64,000 nt of DNA from Pseudomonas sp. 7SR1 (lineage in GTDB: Bacteria; Pseudomonadota; Gammaproteobacteria; Pseudomonadales; Pseudomonadaceae). A model generated the notes under the pieces. The model made no database searches, was not told the origin of the DNA, and saw nothing but the letters and a program-made list of their open reading frames with translations. The stretch spans positions 1,834,001 through 1,898,000 of the forward strand of contig NZ_LT707064.1 of assembly GCF_900156465.1 (NCBI RefSeq), written 5' to 3'. This document shows positions 63,471 to 64,000 of the stretch, piece after piece. The translations under genes and the position numbers were made by a program. Position 1 is the first letter of the stretch. Every line of letters begins with the position of its first letter.

Positions 63471-64000
63471 GCGCTCAACAACCTCCACGCCTGTTGCGCG
63501 GCATTCCTCTGGTCGTGCGCCAATTGCAGAAGACCTTCGGTTCGCGACAGGTACTGCAAGACCTCGACCTGCACATCCCGGCCGGGCAGTTCGTGGCGGT
63601 AGTGGGGCGCAGCGGTTGCGGAAAAAGCACCTTGCTGCGCCTGCTGGCCGGCCTCGATCAGCCTTCGGACGGTCAGTTGCTGGCCGGTTCGGCGCCGTTG
63701 AGCGCGGCGCAACAGGACACGCGCCTGATGTTCCAGGAGGCGCGATTGCTGCCCTGGAAAAGAGTCATCGACAACGTCGGCCTGGGCTTGAAAGGCCACT
63801 GGCGAGCCCAGGCGCTACAGGCCTTGGAAGCCGTCGGTCTGGCCGACCGGGCGCAGGAGTGGCCGGCGGCGCTGTCCGGCGGGCAGAAACAACGGGTGGC
63901 CTTGGCCCGGGCGCTGATTCATCAACCGCGCCTGTTACTGCTCGACGAACCCCTGGGAGCGCTCGATGCCCTGACCCGCATCGAGATGCAACAACTGATC
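63467..64000 (+). CDS. ssuB: Sulfonate ABC transporter ATPase SsuB (cut by window edge)
   Basis: The first 178 codons from ATG 63467, which overlaps the ssuC stop. Walker [10 protein letters not shown] near 45, Q-loop [20 protein letters not shown], signature [15 protein letters not shown] and Walker [13 protein letters not shown] are present, so the ATPase core is complete; the missing part is the C-terminal 80 residues or so. The PWKRVIDNV segment after the Q-loop is a TauB/SsuB hallmark. The window ends in the H-loop region. Confidence 0.94.
   Translation, partial: MSAQQPPRLLRGIPLVVRQLQKTFGSRQVLQDLDLHIPAGQFVAVVGRSGCGKSTLLRLLAGLDQPSDGQLLAGSAPLSAAQQDTRLMFQEARLLPWKRVIDNVGLGLKGHWRAQALQALEAVGLADRAQEWPAALSGGQKQRVALARALIHQPRLLLLDEPLGALDALTRIEMQQLI

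Overview
This is a GC-rich, almost fully coding stretch of a Pseudomonas chromosome, most likely the P. fluorescens group. The gene order is the conserved one for the genus: algQ-algP, hemB-ppk/ppx, trxA-rho-ubiD, 6S RNA-zapA-pepP-ubiH, gcvTH, argE/argA. The KPAA-repeat AlgP histone-like protein, the hemB-ppk pair and several families of REP/REPIN palindromes between genes support this placement. I see no tRNA or rRNA genes, prophage, CRISPR array, intact insertion sequence or plasmid functions.

Layout. 1-6.5 kb: regulators AlgQ and AlgP, an FKBP isomerase, an ABC-F ATPase coupled to a small MscS-type channel, and a LysE exporter. 6.5-9.9 kb: a leftward four-gene envelope operon (COG3014 lipoprotein, YcfL, LpoB and a second LpoB-like protein). 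10-14.6 kb: a cytochrome c-FTR1 fusion permease, ElbB, a sterol-desaturase-like hydroxylase and a DedA protein. 14.9-20 kb: hemB-ppk behind a promoter with Pho-box architecture, facing ppx across a large REPIN. 20-24 kb: a polar amino-acid ABC importer with a divergent FadR-type regulator. 24-28.5 kb: trxA, rho, and ubiD coupled to a ferredoxin-type flavin reductase.

28.8-39 kb: ChaC, GlpT with a GlpR-type operator, a quinone oxidoreductase, a FliL-like protein, a HlyD-RbbA-permease export operon behind an EVE-domain gene, a 48-residue membrane protein, and 5-formyl-THF cyclo-ligase downstream of 6S RNA. 39-47.5 kb: zapA, a ZapB-like protein, ygfB-pepP-ubiH and a second ubiquinone hydroxylase, then a Fur-type site and an Fbp-type ferric importer whose last gene ends at a MITE-like insertion. 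47.7-57 kb: gcvTH, a DUF2388 protein, an orphan GspE ATPase, an unknown gene divergent from an Lrp regulator, a CYTH triphosphatase, and argE/argA.

57-64 kb: an OprD-family porin, then a sulfur-starvation cluster (lsfA, ssuEADCB). lsfA and ssuE share a three-block upstream motif that suggests common control. ssuB runs off the right edge.

Most of the window is conserved housekeeping sequence; I do not see a large undescribed defence or biosynthetic system. The most informative signals are regulatory (Pho box before hemB-ppk, shared lsfA/ssuE motif, GlpR-type and Fur-type sites, an operator-like palindrome before the EVE/efflux genes), the 170-bp MITE-like element with a CTAG duplication, the LpoB/LpoB-like lipoprotein operon, and two small genes of unknown function.
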